From: Hyphomicrobium_A sp965243865
Lineage (GTDB): Bacteria > Pseudomonadota > Alphaproteobacteria > Rhizobiales > Hyphomicrobiaceae
Direction of reading: 5' to 3'
Assembly (NCBI RefSeq): GCF_965243865.1
Contig: NZ_OZ251603.1
Span: 558,001 to 622,000, forward strand
DNA length: 64,000 bases
Below, piece by piece: positions 44,404-53,990 of this stretch. A program made the position numbers and the translations under genes. Under the pieces are notes generated by a model, which made no database searches, had not been told where the DNA came from, and saw nothing but the letters and a program-made list of their open reading frames with translations. Numbering within the stretch: position 1 is the stretch's first letter; the number at the start of each line of letters is the position of its first letter.

Positions 44404-45311
44404 TGCGCCGCGCCCCTTTGCAAGAAATGGGCGTAAACCTCGTCGAGCGTAGGTGGCACCACGTCGACGTCGACGATGGGAGCACCAGCGCCCGTTACGC
44501 GTCGCAGCAGCGCGATCTTGTCCTCCGCAACGGCATCGATTTCGACGATGTGTCCGTTCACTTGGCGCCAGCTCGGAAGTGCGCCAAGCCAGTTGGGAAT
44601 GCCGCTGGCGCCCTCCGCGACCGTGAGACGGATCTTCGAGGGAAGCCGGGCAAGGTGCCGCAAGTCATCGAGCGATCCGTTGGCCACCATCGTCCCCCGG
44701 TTCATGATGATCACGCGCCCTGCCCGCTCACCGAGCTCGGCGAGGGCATGCGACGAAAGCACCACCGTCGCTCCCCGGCTGCGCAGCGTTTCAACAATTT
44801 CGTAGAACTCGAGGCGCAGGGCCGGATCGAGGCCCGTAGTTGGCTCGTCCAGCAGCAAGACTTGCGGCTCTCCTATGAGCGCCTGCGCCAGGCCGAGACG
44901 CTGTCGCATGCCTTTGGAGTAGGTCCCGACCCGCCGTTGGGAGGCCACACCAAGGCCGACCTGATCGAGCAGCGAAAGCGCCTGTGCGACGGGCTGTTCC
45001 TTCAGGCGCGCGTAAAAGGAGAGCACCTCGCGTCCTGTCAGCGCCGCATTGAAGGACACGTTCTCGGGCAGATAGCCGAGGCGGCGCCGCGCGGCGAACT
45101 CGCCAGCCGCTGGATCTTCACCCAGCACGCGGACCGTCCCTGCCGACGGGCGGACGAGGCCCAGCATGAGCTTCAACAGCGTCGTCTTGCCGGCGCCGTT
45201 GTGACCCACGAGCGCGATAACCTCCCCCGCATGTAGATCGAAGGAGACGTCGCGCACCGCTTCAATCGCTCCGTAGTGCTTGGTCAGGCTCCTAATCTCT
45301 ACGGTCGGCAT
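44400..45311 (-). CDS. nosF: NosF ABC transporter ATP-binding protein
   Basis: The start is the ATG at 45311 (MPTVEIRSLTKHYGAIEAVRDVSF), overlapping the nosD stop by one base; the longer frame is inside nosD. It has Walker A GHNGAGKTT near residue 40, signature YSKGMRQRLGLAQALIG, Walker B VLLLDEPTTGLDP and H-loop SSHALAELGE. It powers conformational change in the NosDFY copper-assembly machinery. Confidence 0.94.
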   Translation of the reverse strand: MPTVEIRSLTKHYGAIEAVRDVSFDLHAGEVIALVGHNGAGKTTLLKLMLGLVRPSAGTVRVLGEDPAAGEFAARRRLGYLPENVSFNAALTGREVLSFYARLKEQPVAQALSLLDQVGLGVASQRRVGTYSKGMRQRLGLAQALIGEPQVLLLDEPTTGLDPALRLEFYEIVETLRSRGATVVLSSHALAELGERAGRVIIMNRGTMVANGSLDDLRHLARLPSKIRLTVAEGASGIPNWLGALPSWRQVNGHIVEIDAVAEDKIALLRRVTGAGAPIVDVDVVPPTLDEVYAHFLQRGAAQ

Positions 45312-46693
45312 CAGGATCGACCTCCGCCTTCCGCAGTCCGCCGAGGGGGCGACATCAGGGGGTGGCTGTCGACGACACCTCCCGGAAGCAGCGCGGGAAA
45401 CTGGGTCTGGGCCCAGCGAAGGATCTGCACTGCCGGACTGTTGACGAGCACTTTGGCCTGCGGAACCGACCATAGGACTTTGTCGATGAGATCGTTGGGT
45501 CGGTAGGCTGCATCGGCGATGCCGTCGCCGTTGAGATCAAACGCCGGATTGTCGCTCCAGTAATTGCCGCGCCCGTCTTTCGACCAGTCGAGGTAGCGGG
45601 TACCGACGTACTTCACCTGATTGCGGTTGTTGACGAAGGAGTTGCCCGAGATCTCGTTGCCCTCGGAGCCAGCAGTAAAATGGATGCCGATTTCGCATCC
45701 TTCGAACCGGTTGCCGCGGAACCGGTTCTTGTTGGCGTTGTAAATGAACACGCACTTTTCCGGTCCGTTGCGCGCTCCCGCCAGGGGCGCTTGCATCTCG
45801 TCGGCCGTCGGCAGCCCATGCTCAACTGCTTCCTTGCTGCGCATGCCCGGACTCGCCCAACGCTCCGCCGGCTGGAGTCGGCCTCGCACCTCGTTGCCGG
45901 CGATCTCGGAGCCGTTGGCAAAGTTGAAGAGCAGCCCACGGTCCCGGTCGCCGTCGGAGACGTTGTCGGTGACCTTCAGGCGGTGGGAGTACATGATGGC
46001 GAAGCCCGCGGTGTTTCCCGTCGAGATGTTGTCGCTGACCTCGCTGTCGTTCGTGTACATGTAGTGGATCGCGAAGCGCAGGTCGCGAAACCGGTTGCCC
46101 TTGAAAACGTTGCCCTTGCTCGCGACGACGAAGATGCCGTCGCGGCCGAAGCGGATATCATTGTCAAGAACCTTGGCACCCGGCGCGTTCCACACCGATA
46201 CGCCATTGCCGGCCTCGTTGACGCGGCCCTCCTTGATACCGACGATGGTGTTCTTGCGTGCGACCGCGTTCGTGGCGCCGTGCAGGTAGATGCCGTAGAG
46301 ATTGCCCTCGATCTGGTTGCCTTCGACGAGCGCACCCGCGGCTGCCTGCTCGACAAACACGCCCGCATCCATCGCCTCGAGGTTCGTGCCGGAGCCGCGG
46401 ATGATGAGACCGCGGACCACGGCGTTCGGGCCCGCAATGGTGACTACGCTACCACGACCCGAGCCTTCGAGCACCGCGCCCGGCGCGCCTTCGAGCGTCA
46501 CTTTGCGCGTGACGCGGATCGGGCCGCGATGGCGACCCTCCAAGACTATGGTGTCGCCATCTGCGGTCTTGTCCAAAACAGCCTGCACGTCTGGCCCGCC
46601 GGGGATCAGCACGATACGTTCTGCGCAGGCGACCGGAGCCGTGCAGGCGGTTAAGACTAGCGCCCACGCCAGACGGCAGAAGGCCTGGGCCAT
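45311..46693 (-). CDS. nosD: NosD periplasmic copper-processing protein
   Basis: The about 460-residue protein starts at the ATG at 46693, two bases after the nosZ stop. A signal peptide (ending near PVACA) precedes a right-handed beta-helix with repeated parallel-strand units (VVRGLIIRGSGTNLEAMDAGVF; GNRFRDLRFAIHYMYTNDSEVSDN; YSHRLKVTDN) of the CASH/NosD type. NosD works with NosF and NosY to assemble the copper-sulfur cluster in NosZ. Confidence 0.94.
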   Translation of the reverse strand: MAQAFCRLAWALVLTACTAPVACAERIVLIPGGPDVQAVLDKTADGDTIVLEGRHRGPIRVTRKVTLEGAPGAVLEGSGRGSVVTIAGPNAVVRGLIIRGSGTNLEAMDAGVFVEQAAAGALVEGNQIEGNLYGIYLHGATNAVARKNTIVGIKEGRVNEAGNGVSVWNAPGAKVLDNDIRFGRDGIFVVASKGNVFKGNRFRDLRFAIHYMYTNDSEVSDNISTGNTAGFAIMYSHRLKVTDNVSDGDRDRGLLFNFANGSEIAGNEVRGRLQPAERWASPGMRSKEAVEHGLPTADEMQAPLAGARNGPEKCVFIYNANKNRFRGNRFEGCEIGIHFTAGSEGNEISGNSFVNNRNQVKYVGTRYLDWSKDGRGNYWSDNPAFDLNGDGIADAAYRPNDLIDKVLWSVPQAKVLVNSPAVQILRWAQTQFPALLPGGVVDSHPLMSPPRRTAEGGGRS

Positions 46694-46695
46694 CG

Positions 46696-48630
46696 CTACA
46701 CGTTCCGCGGCTCGACCAGCATGCGGCCTTTCATCTCCATGTGCATGGCGTGGCAGAACCACGTGCAGAAGTACCAGAAGACGCCGGGCCGATCCGCTAT
46801 GAAGGTGACGGACGACGTCTGCTGCGGTCCGATCTCCATGTTGATGCCGTAGTTCACGATGCAGAACCCGTGTGTCAGATCCTCGACGTCATCCACGTTG
46901 GTGACGCACACCGTCACCTCGTCTCCCTGCTTGACCATGAAGCTATCCAATCCATAGGCGGGGGCGGCCGAAGTCATGTAGACCCGCACCTTGTTACCGT
47001 CGCGGATCACTTTCGAGTCCGCTTCCAGCGTGATGCCGTCCGCCTTGGCCTGCTTCACGGTATCGGCGAAGAACGGATCGTCCCTCTTCCAGACATGAAG
47101 CGGATTGATCTTTGATCGATGCACGATCGTCGCATCGTGCGGCTCGGCAAAGCTCGGCCCATCGTGGACGAGCACCATCTTGTCGCCGGAGATATCGATG
47201 AGCTGATCGTTCTCCGGCTTGAGCGGGCCAACATTCAAGAACCGGTCCTTCGAGAACTTGTTCAGAGAAATAAGCCATTTTCCATCGGCCTCCTTGGTCT
47301 GTCCCATGGAGGTGTGGTTGTGCCCGGGCTGGTAATGCACATCGATCTTCTGGATAATCGGGTTGACTTTCTCGCCCCTGAACGCGCGCTTGGCCGCGTC
47401 GATGTTCCATTTCACCACCTGGCTGTCGAGGAACAGCGTGGTAAAGGCGTTGCCCTTGCCATCATAAGCGGTGTGCAACGGTCCAAGTCCCAACTCGGGC
47501 TCGGCGACGACCGTATCGCGTGGCTGGATCTTGTCGTCGAAGAGGTCGTCGAACTTGCGCACATCGAAGACAGTGACCGTCGGCGAGAGCTTGCCGTTGG
47601 CGACGACGTGAATGCCATCGGGGGCCGTATTCATGCCGTGCGGGCTGTTCGGGACAGGCACGTAGCGAGTGTAGGGGGAGCCATGTCGCCCGTCGATTAC
47701 GGGCACTCCATTCATCTCCTTGAAATCACCCTTCTTGACCGCCTCTTCGATGCGTTTGATGTTGAAGATCGTGATCCAATCCTGCTCCTTCGCCATCGTT
47801 TCGGCGAGAGTGACACCCTCTTCGGAATTGTAGCAGGTGGAGAAGCAATACTTGCCCTGGTAGTCCGCGTCGACATTGTCGAGGTTGCCGTCGACGATCA
47901 CCTGCCAAGCGACCTTCATGGTTTCGCCGTCGATGGCGCTAAACACAGAGTGATACTGCTTAGGGTCGTCAAGCACCTTGCCGTCATTGGGCAGGGGCAC
48001 TCCGTCCTCTCCATTGCAGAATACGTAGCCTGTCTTGGGATACTTCTGCACGCGCAGCCCATGCACCGTATGCTGGTTCGGGAGCTGTATGATCTTGTCG
48101 CATTTCATGATGTCGAGGCGTATGCGGCAGACACGCGTGTTCGCCTTATCGTTGGCATACAAGTAGCGGCCGTCATACGTGCCGTCGGTGAAGGAGACGT
48201 GGGGGTGATGCAAGTCCCCGTTCATGTAGGTGCCGCCCCGGGTTTTCAGGAAATCACGCGCTTCCGGCGTAAGCCCCTCTGTCAAGATCTTCAGGCTCTC
48301 GTTGGTCTGACCCCAGCCGGTGGCACTGCAGCGGTTGAACACCGGAATGCGCATCAGTTCGCGCATGGACGGGAGGCCCAAGATTCGCACTTCTCCACAC
48401 TGACCGCTGGATGAGAATACGTAATACTCATCCAGTTCACCTGGCCGAACCTCCGTCGTTCCGTGTGGGCTTGCTCCGCCTTTCGCAGGCGCCGGTTGCG
48501 CTTGAGCCTGCATGCCGTCACTGAAGCGGGCAAGACCAATGCCGCCCGCGGCGCCGGCTGCCGTGGCCGCGGCTGCCGTCCCAAGCATGCCTCGCCGCGT
48601 GAATCCGCGCTTGTCGTTCTGATCAGTCAT
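46696..48630 (-). CDS. nosZ: Nitrous-oxide reductase, Tat-exported (clade I type)
   Basis: This 644-residue protein has a long twin-arginine signal (GFTRRGMLGTAAAATAAGAAGG), a seven-bladed propeller holding the CuZ histidines, and a C-terminal cupredoxin domain. The CuA motif CTWFCHAMHMEM lies near the end. It reduces N2O to N2 in the periplasm. The Tat signal and the accompanying nosR/nosX are typical of clade I. An AAGGAGG Shine-Dalgarno lies before the ATG. The upstream nosR overlaps by 8 bases. Confidence 0.97.
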   Translation of the reverse strand: MTDQNDKRGFTRRGMLGTAAAATAAGAAGGIGLARFSDGMQAQAQPAPAKGGASPHGTTEVRPGELDEYYVFSSSGQCGEVRILGLPSMRELMRIPVFNRCSATGWGQTNESLKILTEGLTPEARDFLKTRGGTYMNGDLHHPHVSFTDGTYDGRYLYANDKANTRVCRIRLDIMKCDKIIQLPNQHTVHGLRVQKYPKTGYVFCNGEDGVPLPNDGKVLDDPKQYHSVFSAIDGETMKVAWQVIVDGNLDNVDADYQGKYCFSTCYNSEEGVTLAETMAKEQDWITIFNIKRIEEAVKKGDFKEMNGVPVIDGRHGSPYTRYVPVPNSPHGMNTAPDGIHVVANGKLSPTVTVFDVRKFDDLFDDKIQPRDTVVAEPELGLGPLHTAYDGKGNAFTTLFLDSQVVKWNIDAAKRAFRGEKVNPIIQKIDVHYQPGHNHTSMGQTKEADGKWLISLNKFSKDRFLNVGPLKPENDQLIDISGDKMVLVHDGPSFAEPHDATIVHRSKINPLHVWKRDDPFFADTVKQAKADGITLEADSKVIRDGNKVRVYMTSAAPAYGLDSFMVKQGDEVTVCVTNVDDVEDLTHGFCIVNYGINMEIGPQQTSSVTFIADRPGVFWYFCTWFCHAMHMEMKGRMLVEPRNV

Positions 48631-50971
48631 GGGAACCTCCTTCTCCGCGTGTCGGCCAAAGCCTGATTTTAGGCATCCTGAAATTCTGCGACATGAGTTT
48701 GGTCAATCGGCCGATAGCGGGTTGACCTGGTGCGGGGGCGCTATCGCGCATGGAGGGAGACGATAGCGCCTCGCGTTTCGCTCGCTTGAGCCGGATCTGG
48801 ATCATATGGGGGCAGCGGTGATCGTCCCAATAGAGCTCCTGGCAATGCATACAATAAATGCATTCATTTACATTGATGTGTCCTTCCGGATGAATTGACT
48901 GCACCGGGCATTCGTTCGCGCATCGCTGGCAGGGCGAGCCGCATTCGGGCCATCGCCGCAGCCATTCGAACATGCGTATGCGGCCGGGAATCGCCAGCGC
49001 AGCGCCGAGCGGGCATAGGTAGCGGCAGAAGAAGCGCTCGATGAAGAGCCCAACGCCCAGCAGAAGCACCGCATACGCGACGAAGGGCCATTCGCGCATG
49101 AACTTCAGGACGATCGCTGTCTTGAACGGCTCGACTTCGGAGAGCTGCTCGGCGAAGGCTATCGAATAGAACGACATTCCGAACAGGAATAGGAATATGA
49201 TGTATTTTATGGGCCACAGACGTTCGTGCAGATCCCACGGCACGCGGATCTGCGGGACGCGCAGGGCCTTGGCGACGTTGCTGGTGAGCTCCTGCAGCGC
49301 CCCGAAGGGGCAGAGCCAGCCGCAGAAGGGACCGCGTCCCCAGAAGAGCAGCGCGGCGGCCACCGACGACCACAGAATGAAGATGAGTGGCGAGGTGAGG
49401 AAGTATTCCCAATTGAAGCCCGTGATCAGCGAGTTGGTGAAGGTCAGAACATTGACCACGGAGAGCTGCGCGTTGGCGTACCACCCTAGCCACACCAGCG
49501 TGAATAGAAGAAACCCGCGACGCACCCAGGTGTAAAGGTCGGGTCGGCGGACGAGCTGGTTCTGGAAGAAGAAGATAGCCGTCAGAACGAGGATGGCTAC
49601 ACCGGTGACCGCAACAGATGCGGCGTTCCGGTGCCACATCTGCTTCCACAGTGGTTCCTCGCTGTCGATGTGCGGGCCAGGACCCGCACTGGGCGTTGCT
49701 TGCCCATCGCGCGCTGTGCCTGGCGGCGTATCGGCCGCCACTTTCGGCAGCGGCTGCTCGCGCTTCGTGTATCGTTCCGGCAACGTGTAACCGAGACTGA
49801 AGGTGAGGAACGCCTTCTCGCGCGCGCCCGTGGCGCGCTGCACGAGCAGCTGCAGCTCCCATGGTTCGGTGGGATCAAATGCGAAGTCCTCGGGAACCGT
49901 GAACAGGCTGATCTCGCGCAAGGCCGGAGCTCCCGCGGCCGCAAGATCTCCGAGGCGCTCATGATTGCGGTCGCGAAAGCGAGTGCCCGAGCCGTCCTGC
50001 AGCAGCTCGATGCGATCGAATATGCCGCCACGGACGTAGCCCGAACCCTTGAACGAATAGATTCCGTCGCCCGCGACGAGAATGGCCTGCTGTCCGGGCT
50101 TGAGGCGACGGAGAAGCTGGTCATAGCCGCTCTCGCCCAAGAGGCTCTTTCCGATCGTCGGCACGCTGACCAAGGCTGTATAGAGGTCGATGAAAGTCTC
50201 GTGCGAATCCCCGGCCTCCGCGTGCTTTGCGGCCTCCTTGTTGCCGGACTTCTCGAACGCTTCATTGACCTCCTCGACAGTGAGGCTGAGCCGGCGGATC
50301 GAGCCATCGCCGAGCAGGCTCGCCCAGTCCCGGATCTCGCTTTGGCTGAGGTCGATCACTCTCCTGGCGACCACTTCGGCACCAGGCCCAGTGGGTGCGG
50401 GCGACAAGCGACCGCTACGCACCAAGCGCACAGCCGAGCGCACGACGCTATCGGCCATTACCAGAACGGTGACGGTGGCTCCGCTGACGATGTCGGGCTG
50501 CGGCGGGCGCTCCTTGCCGGCGGCAATCGGTGCGACCGACTTGCCGACGAGCTTGTTGATCGCCTCCACCACGCGACGCTCGGGCACGCCAACGAGAACG
50601 ATCGGCTCTTTGTGCTCGACAAGCTTGAGGCCCGTGATGACACCCTCGGGATCGATACCGATGAGCATGCTCACCGGCTTACCCGAGTAGCCGATCGCGC
50701 CGGTGAAATCCGTGTTCAGGTAGACGTAGCCGAGCAGCCGATCGCCTGCGAAGACAGGTAAGATCGGCGGATCGCCTTGCGGCTCTCCGAAGCGGGTGGC
50801 CTGCTTGAAGAATTCCTGGGGCGTTGCGCGTGCCGCAAACTCGCTGAGACGCGACGCGGCGGCCGCAACATCAGAATGCCACAGCAGAAAGACAGCCACG
50901 AGAATGCCGGCTGCGCGTCCAAGATGGCCGCAAAGCCGAGCCGAACGCTTAAAATTGTGCGCACATCGCAT
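48623..50971 (-). CDS. nosR: NosR membrane flavo-iron-sulfur protein
   Basis: The start is the ATG at 50971; an in-frame extension to 51163 would overlap the divergent gene and the promoter and is rejected. It has a signal/anchor, a periplasmic FMN-binding domain (IVSGATVTVLV with the FMN-attachment Thr), several membrane helices, CGWLCP and CRYLCP motifs, and two [4Fe-4S] motifs (CGSPCQRCANECP, CIYCMHC) at the cytoplasmic C-terminus. NosR is needed for nosZ expression and for electron delivery to NosZ. FMN would come from NosX. 91 bases separate it from the divergent ferritin-like gene. Confidence 0.95.
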   Translation of the reverse strand: MRCAHNFKRSARLCGHLGRAAGILVAVFLLWHSDVAAAASRLSEFAARATPQEFFKQATRFGEPQGDPPILPVFAGDRLLGYVYLNTDFTGAIGYSGKPVSMLIGIDPEGVITGLKLVEHKEPIVLVGVPERRVVEAINKLVGKSVAPIAAGKERPPQPDIVSGATVTVLVMADSVVRSAVRLVRSGRLSPAPTGPGAEVVARRVIDLSQSEIRDWASLLGDGSIRRLSLTVEEVNEAFEKSGNKEAAKHAEAGDSHETFIDLYTALVSVPTIGKSLLGESGYDQLLRRLKPGQQAILVAGDGIYSFKGSGYVRGGIFDRIELLQDGSGTRFRDRNHERLGDLAAAGAPALREISLFTVPEDFAFDPTEPWELQLLVQRATGAREKAFLTFSLGYTLPERYTKREQPLPKVAADTPPGTARDGQATPSAGPGPHIDSEEPLWKQMWHRNAASVAVTGVAILVLTAIFFFQNQLVRRPDLYTWVRRGFLLFTLVWLGWYANAQLSVVNVLTFTNSLITGFNWEYFLTSPLIFILWSSVAAALLFWGRGPFCGWLCPFGALQELTSNVAKALRVPQIRVPWDLHERLWPIKYIIFLFLFGMSFYSIAFAEQLSEVEPFKTAIVLKFMREWPFVAYAVLLLGVGLFIERFFCRYLCPLGAALAIPGRIRMFEWLRRWPECGSPCQRCANECPVQSIHPEGHINVNECIYCMHCQELYWDDHRCPHMIQIRLKRAKREALSSPSMRDSAPAPGQPAIGRLTKLMSQNFRMPKIRLWPTRGEGGSHD

Positions 50972-51062
50972 ATAAGGCTCGTACCATCTTCCGCCCTTGA
51001 TCAGTTGATCTGGGATAAGGGGTGGGGCAAGCTTAGATCTCGGCGCTTCTGGGGTTAAGATC

Positions 51063-51947
51063 GTGTCATCATTGAAGGCCGAACCGGCCGGACCTGTCAG
51101 ATCGCTCGAAGAACTCTTTGCCATCGCGCACGCGATGGAGTGCGATGCGGTGGCCAGGTACACTGAAACTGCGGCTCAGTTGCGTCAACAGGGCGGCGAG
51201 CAGCTCGCCGGCGTCTTCGAACATCTCGCCGACGTCGAGCGCGGTCACGTCCGCCAGGTGGACTTGTGGGCCGAACGCAGCGAGCGGCCCGAGCCGTCCC
51301 GGACCCCGCTTCCGTGGACCATTCCTGACACCTTCGATGCGCCGCCCGGCGAGACGGCGAAATCGAAACTTCTCACTCCATACCGAGCCCTGGCGTCCGC
51401 AGTCCGCCACGAGGAGCGTTCGTTTGCATTCTGGACCTACGTGGCAGCCCACGCCGATAGGACGGACGTCAAGGAGGCCGCCGAGCAGATGGCCCTCGAG
51501 GAATTGGAGCATGTGTCTCTCCTGCGCCGCGAACGACGCAAAGCCTTTCATGTCGAGGGAGAGGCAGCCAACCCTGCCTCCGTACCCATCGCCCTGAAGG
51601 CACTTGCCGCCTTCGAGCGGCACCTTGCGGAGGCGATTGACCAGCGTCCCGAAACCGCGGCCGGCGGCGAATTTGCCGCGACCATCGTGACCGAAGCAAA
51701 GCGCGCTGCCGCGATGTTGGAGGGGATGGAAGCAGCGCACGGGCCCGCTCCGGCCATGCCGCCTCTGCCGTTAGGTGCGGAGGCCGATCTGGTTGCCGTA
51801 TCCGAATACTTGGTTGATGCCTATTTGCGTCTCGCAGAGATTTCGACAGAAGCAGAAACACTATCGGCCGCACAGAAACTAGCGGCAGTAGCGATCTACC
51901 GGCTGGCGACCCTGAGAGCAGTCGCTTCCGGAATTGATGGCCACTGA
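51063..51947 (+). CDS. Ferritin-like (rubrerythrin-type) di-iron protein, divergent from nosR
   Basis: The 294-residue protein starts at a GTG at 51063. It has two ferritin-like helix motifs, an early Glu (AHAMECDAVARY) with ADVERGHVRQ, and later RHEERSFAFW with ALEELEHVSLLRRER. These give two E-x-x-H pairs as in rubrerythrin-type di-iron sites. No rubredoxin domain or signal is seen. A hydrophobic-poor C-terminal 100 residues is helical and of unknown role. The divergent arrangement with nosR suggests it is expressed with denitrification or microaerobic conditions and handles oxidants or iron. This is inference. Confidence 0.7.
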   Translation: MSSLKAEPAGPVRSLEELFAIAHAMECDAVARYTETAAQLRQQGGEQLAGVFEHLADVERGHVRQVDLWAERSERPEPSRTPLPWTIPDTFDAPPGETAKSKLLTPYRALASAVRHEERSFAFWTYVAAHADRTDVKEAAEQMALEELEHVSLLRRERRKAFHVEGEAANPASVPIALKALAAFERHLAEAIDQRPETAAGGEFAATIVTEAKRAAAMLEGMEAAHGPAPAMPPLPLGAEADLVAVSEYLVDAYLRLAEISTEAETLSAAQKLAAVAIYRLATLRAVASGIDGH

Positions 51948-52050
51948 GGCCCAGTCTGCCAACGCCTCTCGAGCCCGGAAAACCATTCTATCGAAGACCA
52001 AATCGCCGCAGTCGTTGAGTACCGGGCGGCGGAGACGACTTCCCAACTCT

Positions 52051-53523
52051 TTAGCGCAGGCTGAAGGCCGTCATCGCGCCAAGGAGCACGAGAAACACCA
52101 GCAGCGCCTGTCTTTGACGCTGCCTGTCGAGCCGGCCTTTGCCGGCTCCATAGTCGAACCGCTCATAAAGAACCGAGCGCCGGGGAACGCCCGCGTCCAA
52201 CAAAGCATCCGCCGCGACTTCCATCATCCGCGGCGGCCCACAGATGAGAGCTACGGCTCCCCGCGGATCAGCCGCACCCAAGAGGGCACGGATATGGTCT
52301 GCTTGGAGCGGGCCGGGGGCGAAGTCCTTTTCGCCCGGGCCTTCATCGACAAGAATGTGGATGGACAAATCGAGCTGCGATTGCAGAGCCCGCAGGCGAT
52401 CAAGGTAGACGAGGCCGCTCTGCTTGCGAGCCGCGTAGAGAAGGCGATATGGCCTTCGATCTCCGTCTGCCGCTGCGTGCTCCAGCATCCCAAGTAGTGG
52501 CGCGATACCGGTCCCGCCCGCGATCAAGAATACGGGGGCTCTATCCGGCGGGACGATAAAGCTTCCGTGGGGCCCATCAATGGCCACGCGCGTACCCAGC
52601 GCGACCTTCGCAAAGGTGCGCGTGCAGTCCCCAACCTCGCCGATCACGAGACGCAAGCGGGGTAGCGCGGCCGGAGCCGACGCAATGGAGAATGGATGAT
52701 CGTGAAACGGGGGCCGGTTGGGCGCCAGCGTCATCCAGATGAATTGTCCTGGGCGGAACCGCAGTCTGGTCGTCGTCGGACCACGCAGAACCATCTCGAC
52801 GAGGCGCTCGCCGAGCCGCTGCACATTCTCGACGCGCCAGTCCTCACGCCACATGCGCCACGGCCGGACGACATAAACTAAGAGGATCGCACAAGTGGCC
52901 CCGGATGCGAGTAGCATCCAAACGAGGCGTACCGGCCCCTGCGCGCTGTAGTGTCCGACACTCAGCGTGTGATGGAGAACGAGACCTGCTGCCAGGATTG
53001 CCAGCGGACCGTGTGCAACACGCCAATACTCATAGCGCATGAAAGGATGCGTGCGCAGGGTAGCGAGGGTCACGATGATGATGATGACCGTGAGCGCGAC
53101 AACACCGCTGCGCAAGCGCGGACCTCCCAGCATTCCGCTCAGGCGGTACCAGGCCGCAACCGGATCCGTGAGCAGCGTGCCGGCCAGATAGCCCAACGGA
53201 TGCAGAAGCGCGAAGGCGAGAAGGACGTAGGCGGCGATGCGGTGGAATCCCATAGTGCGGTCGATGCCGATGCGCCCAGAGACGCTTTCGTAGCGCCCGG
53301 AGCTCAGAAACTGCAGCAACAACAAAGCCGCGGCCGTGAGCCCTAAGGCGGTCGCAAACTCGACAGCGATGCGCGCTGGCTTGATCCCTGTTGTGATCGC
53401 AGCGAGCATCGGCAGCAGGGCCGCTACGACAAAGAGCAGCGCAACTACAAGCCCCGGCGTCCCGGGACGACGCGCATACGCGCTTGCCTCCTGGGTCAGG
53501 GATGCCTTCTCCGGAAGTATCAA
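52051..53523 (-). CDS. Ferric-reductase-like membrane flavocytochrome (FAD/NAD-binding)
   Basis: The start is a TTG at 53523, supported by GGAGG six bases upstream (plus-strand 53530-53534); the ATG at 53613 has no such site. About six hydrophobic helices with paired His (MGFHRIAAYVLLAFALLHPLGYL, RVAHGPLAILAAGLVLHHTLSVGHY) indicate a b-type haem domain. These are followed by the FAD site (FHDHPFSIASAP) and NAD site (GGTGIAPLLGML, CGPPRMMEVA). It could be a ferric reductase or NOX-like/quinone-linked oxidoreductase; the partner is unknown. A short C-terminal hydrophobic segment is unusual. Confidence 0.82.
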   Translation of the reverse strand: MILPEKASLTQEASAYARRPGTPGLVVALLFVVAALLPMLAAITTGIKPARIAVEFATALGLTAAALLLLQFLSSGRYESVSGRIGIDRTMGFHRIAAYVLLAFALLHPLGYLAGTLLTDPVAAWYRLSGMLGGPRLRSGVVALTVIIIIVTLATLRTHPFMRYEYWRVAHGPLAILAAGLVLHHTLSVGHYSAQGPVRLVWMLLASGATCAILLVYVVRPWRMWREDWRVENVQRLGERLVEMVLRGPTTTRLRFRPGQFIWMTLAPNRPPFHDHPFSIASAPAALPRLRLVIGEVGDCTRTFAKVALGTRVAIDGPHGSFIVPPDRAPVFLIAGGTGIAPLLGMLEHAAADGDRRPYRLLYAARKQSGLVYLDRLRALQSQLDLSIHILVDEGPGEKDFAPGPLQADHIRALLGAADPRGAVALICGPPRMMEVAADALLDAGVPRRSVLYERFDYGAGKGRLDRQRQRQALLVFLVLLGAMTAFSLR

Positions 53524-53622
53524 GCGTAACCTCCATCTGCAGCATCGGCACCCAGCGGGAAAGAGAAGCCAGGAGCAAGTCGGCGAGTAGTAGCTTTCAG
53601 TGAGAAGAGCCAATCTTCGATC

Positions 53623-53979
53623 CTAGGTAGCCTTTCCAGTGAGCATTTCTTTGAGCACCGCCGCTTCATTATGCTCGACGTCCCGCGCTCCGAACAAAAG
53701 CGTCACCGGCCCATTGCGCGCACGCGATCGCAGCAGAGCAAGGGCACTATCCTGCTCAACCAGTTCAGCGCGATATCGCGCCTTGAATTGCCTCCATCGC
53801 TTGGGGTCGTGGCCGAACCAGCGGCGAAGCTCGGTCGAGGGGGCGATGTCTTTCATCCACAGATCGAGAGCTGCGCGCTGCTTGGAGATGCCGCGCGGCC
53901 ATAGGCGGTCGACAAGCACGCGGAAGCCGTCGGATCGCGCCGCCGGCTCGTACACCCTCTTGATCTGAACCCGACCCAT
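53623..53979 (-). CDS. DUF488 family protein
   Basis: This 118-residue protein has the DUF488 (YeaO-like) signature: KRVYEPAARSDGFRVLVDRLWPRGISKQRAALDLWMKDIAPSTELRRWFGHDP. Members are cytoplasmic and uncharacterised, often near stress or redox genes. It lies 11 bases downstream of nsrR, probably co-transcribed. Confidence 0.9.
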   Translation of the reverse strand: MGRVQIKRVYEPAARSDGFRVLVDRLWPRGISKQRAALDLWMKDIAPSTELRRWFGHDPKRWRQFKARYRAELVEQDSALALLRSRARNGPVTLLFGARDVEHNEAAVLKEMLTGKAT

Positions 53980-53990
53980 GTCTCGCCCAT

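Noticed and set aside
47119..48414. Plus-strand frame of 431 codons opposite nosZ
   Set aside because: Shadow of nosZ; composition mirrors the real gene.
50996..51012. TTGATC repeats between nosR and the ferritin-like gene as an FNR/NnrR site
   Set aside because: The two TTGATC are direct repeats with the wrong spacing and orientation for TTGAT-N4-ATCAA.
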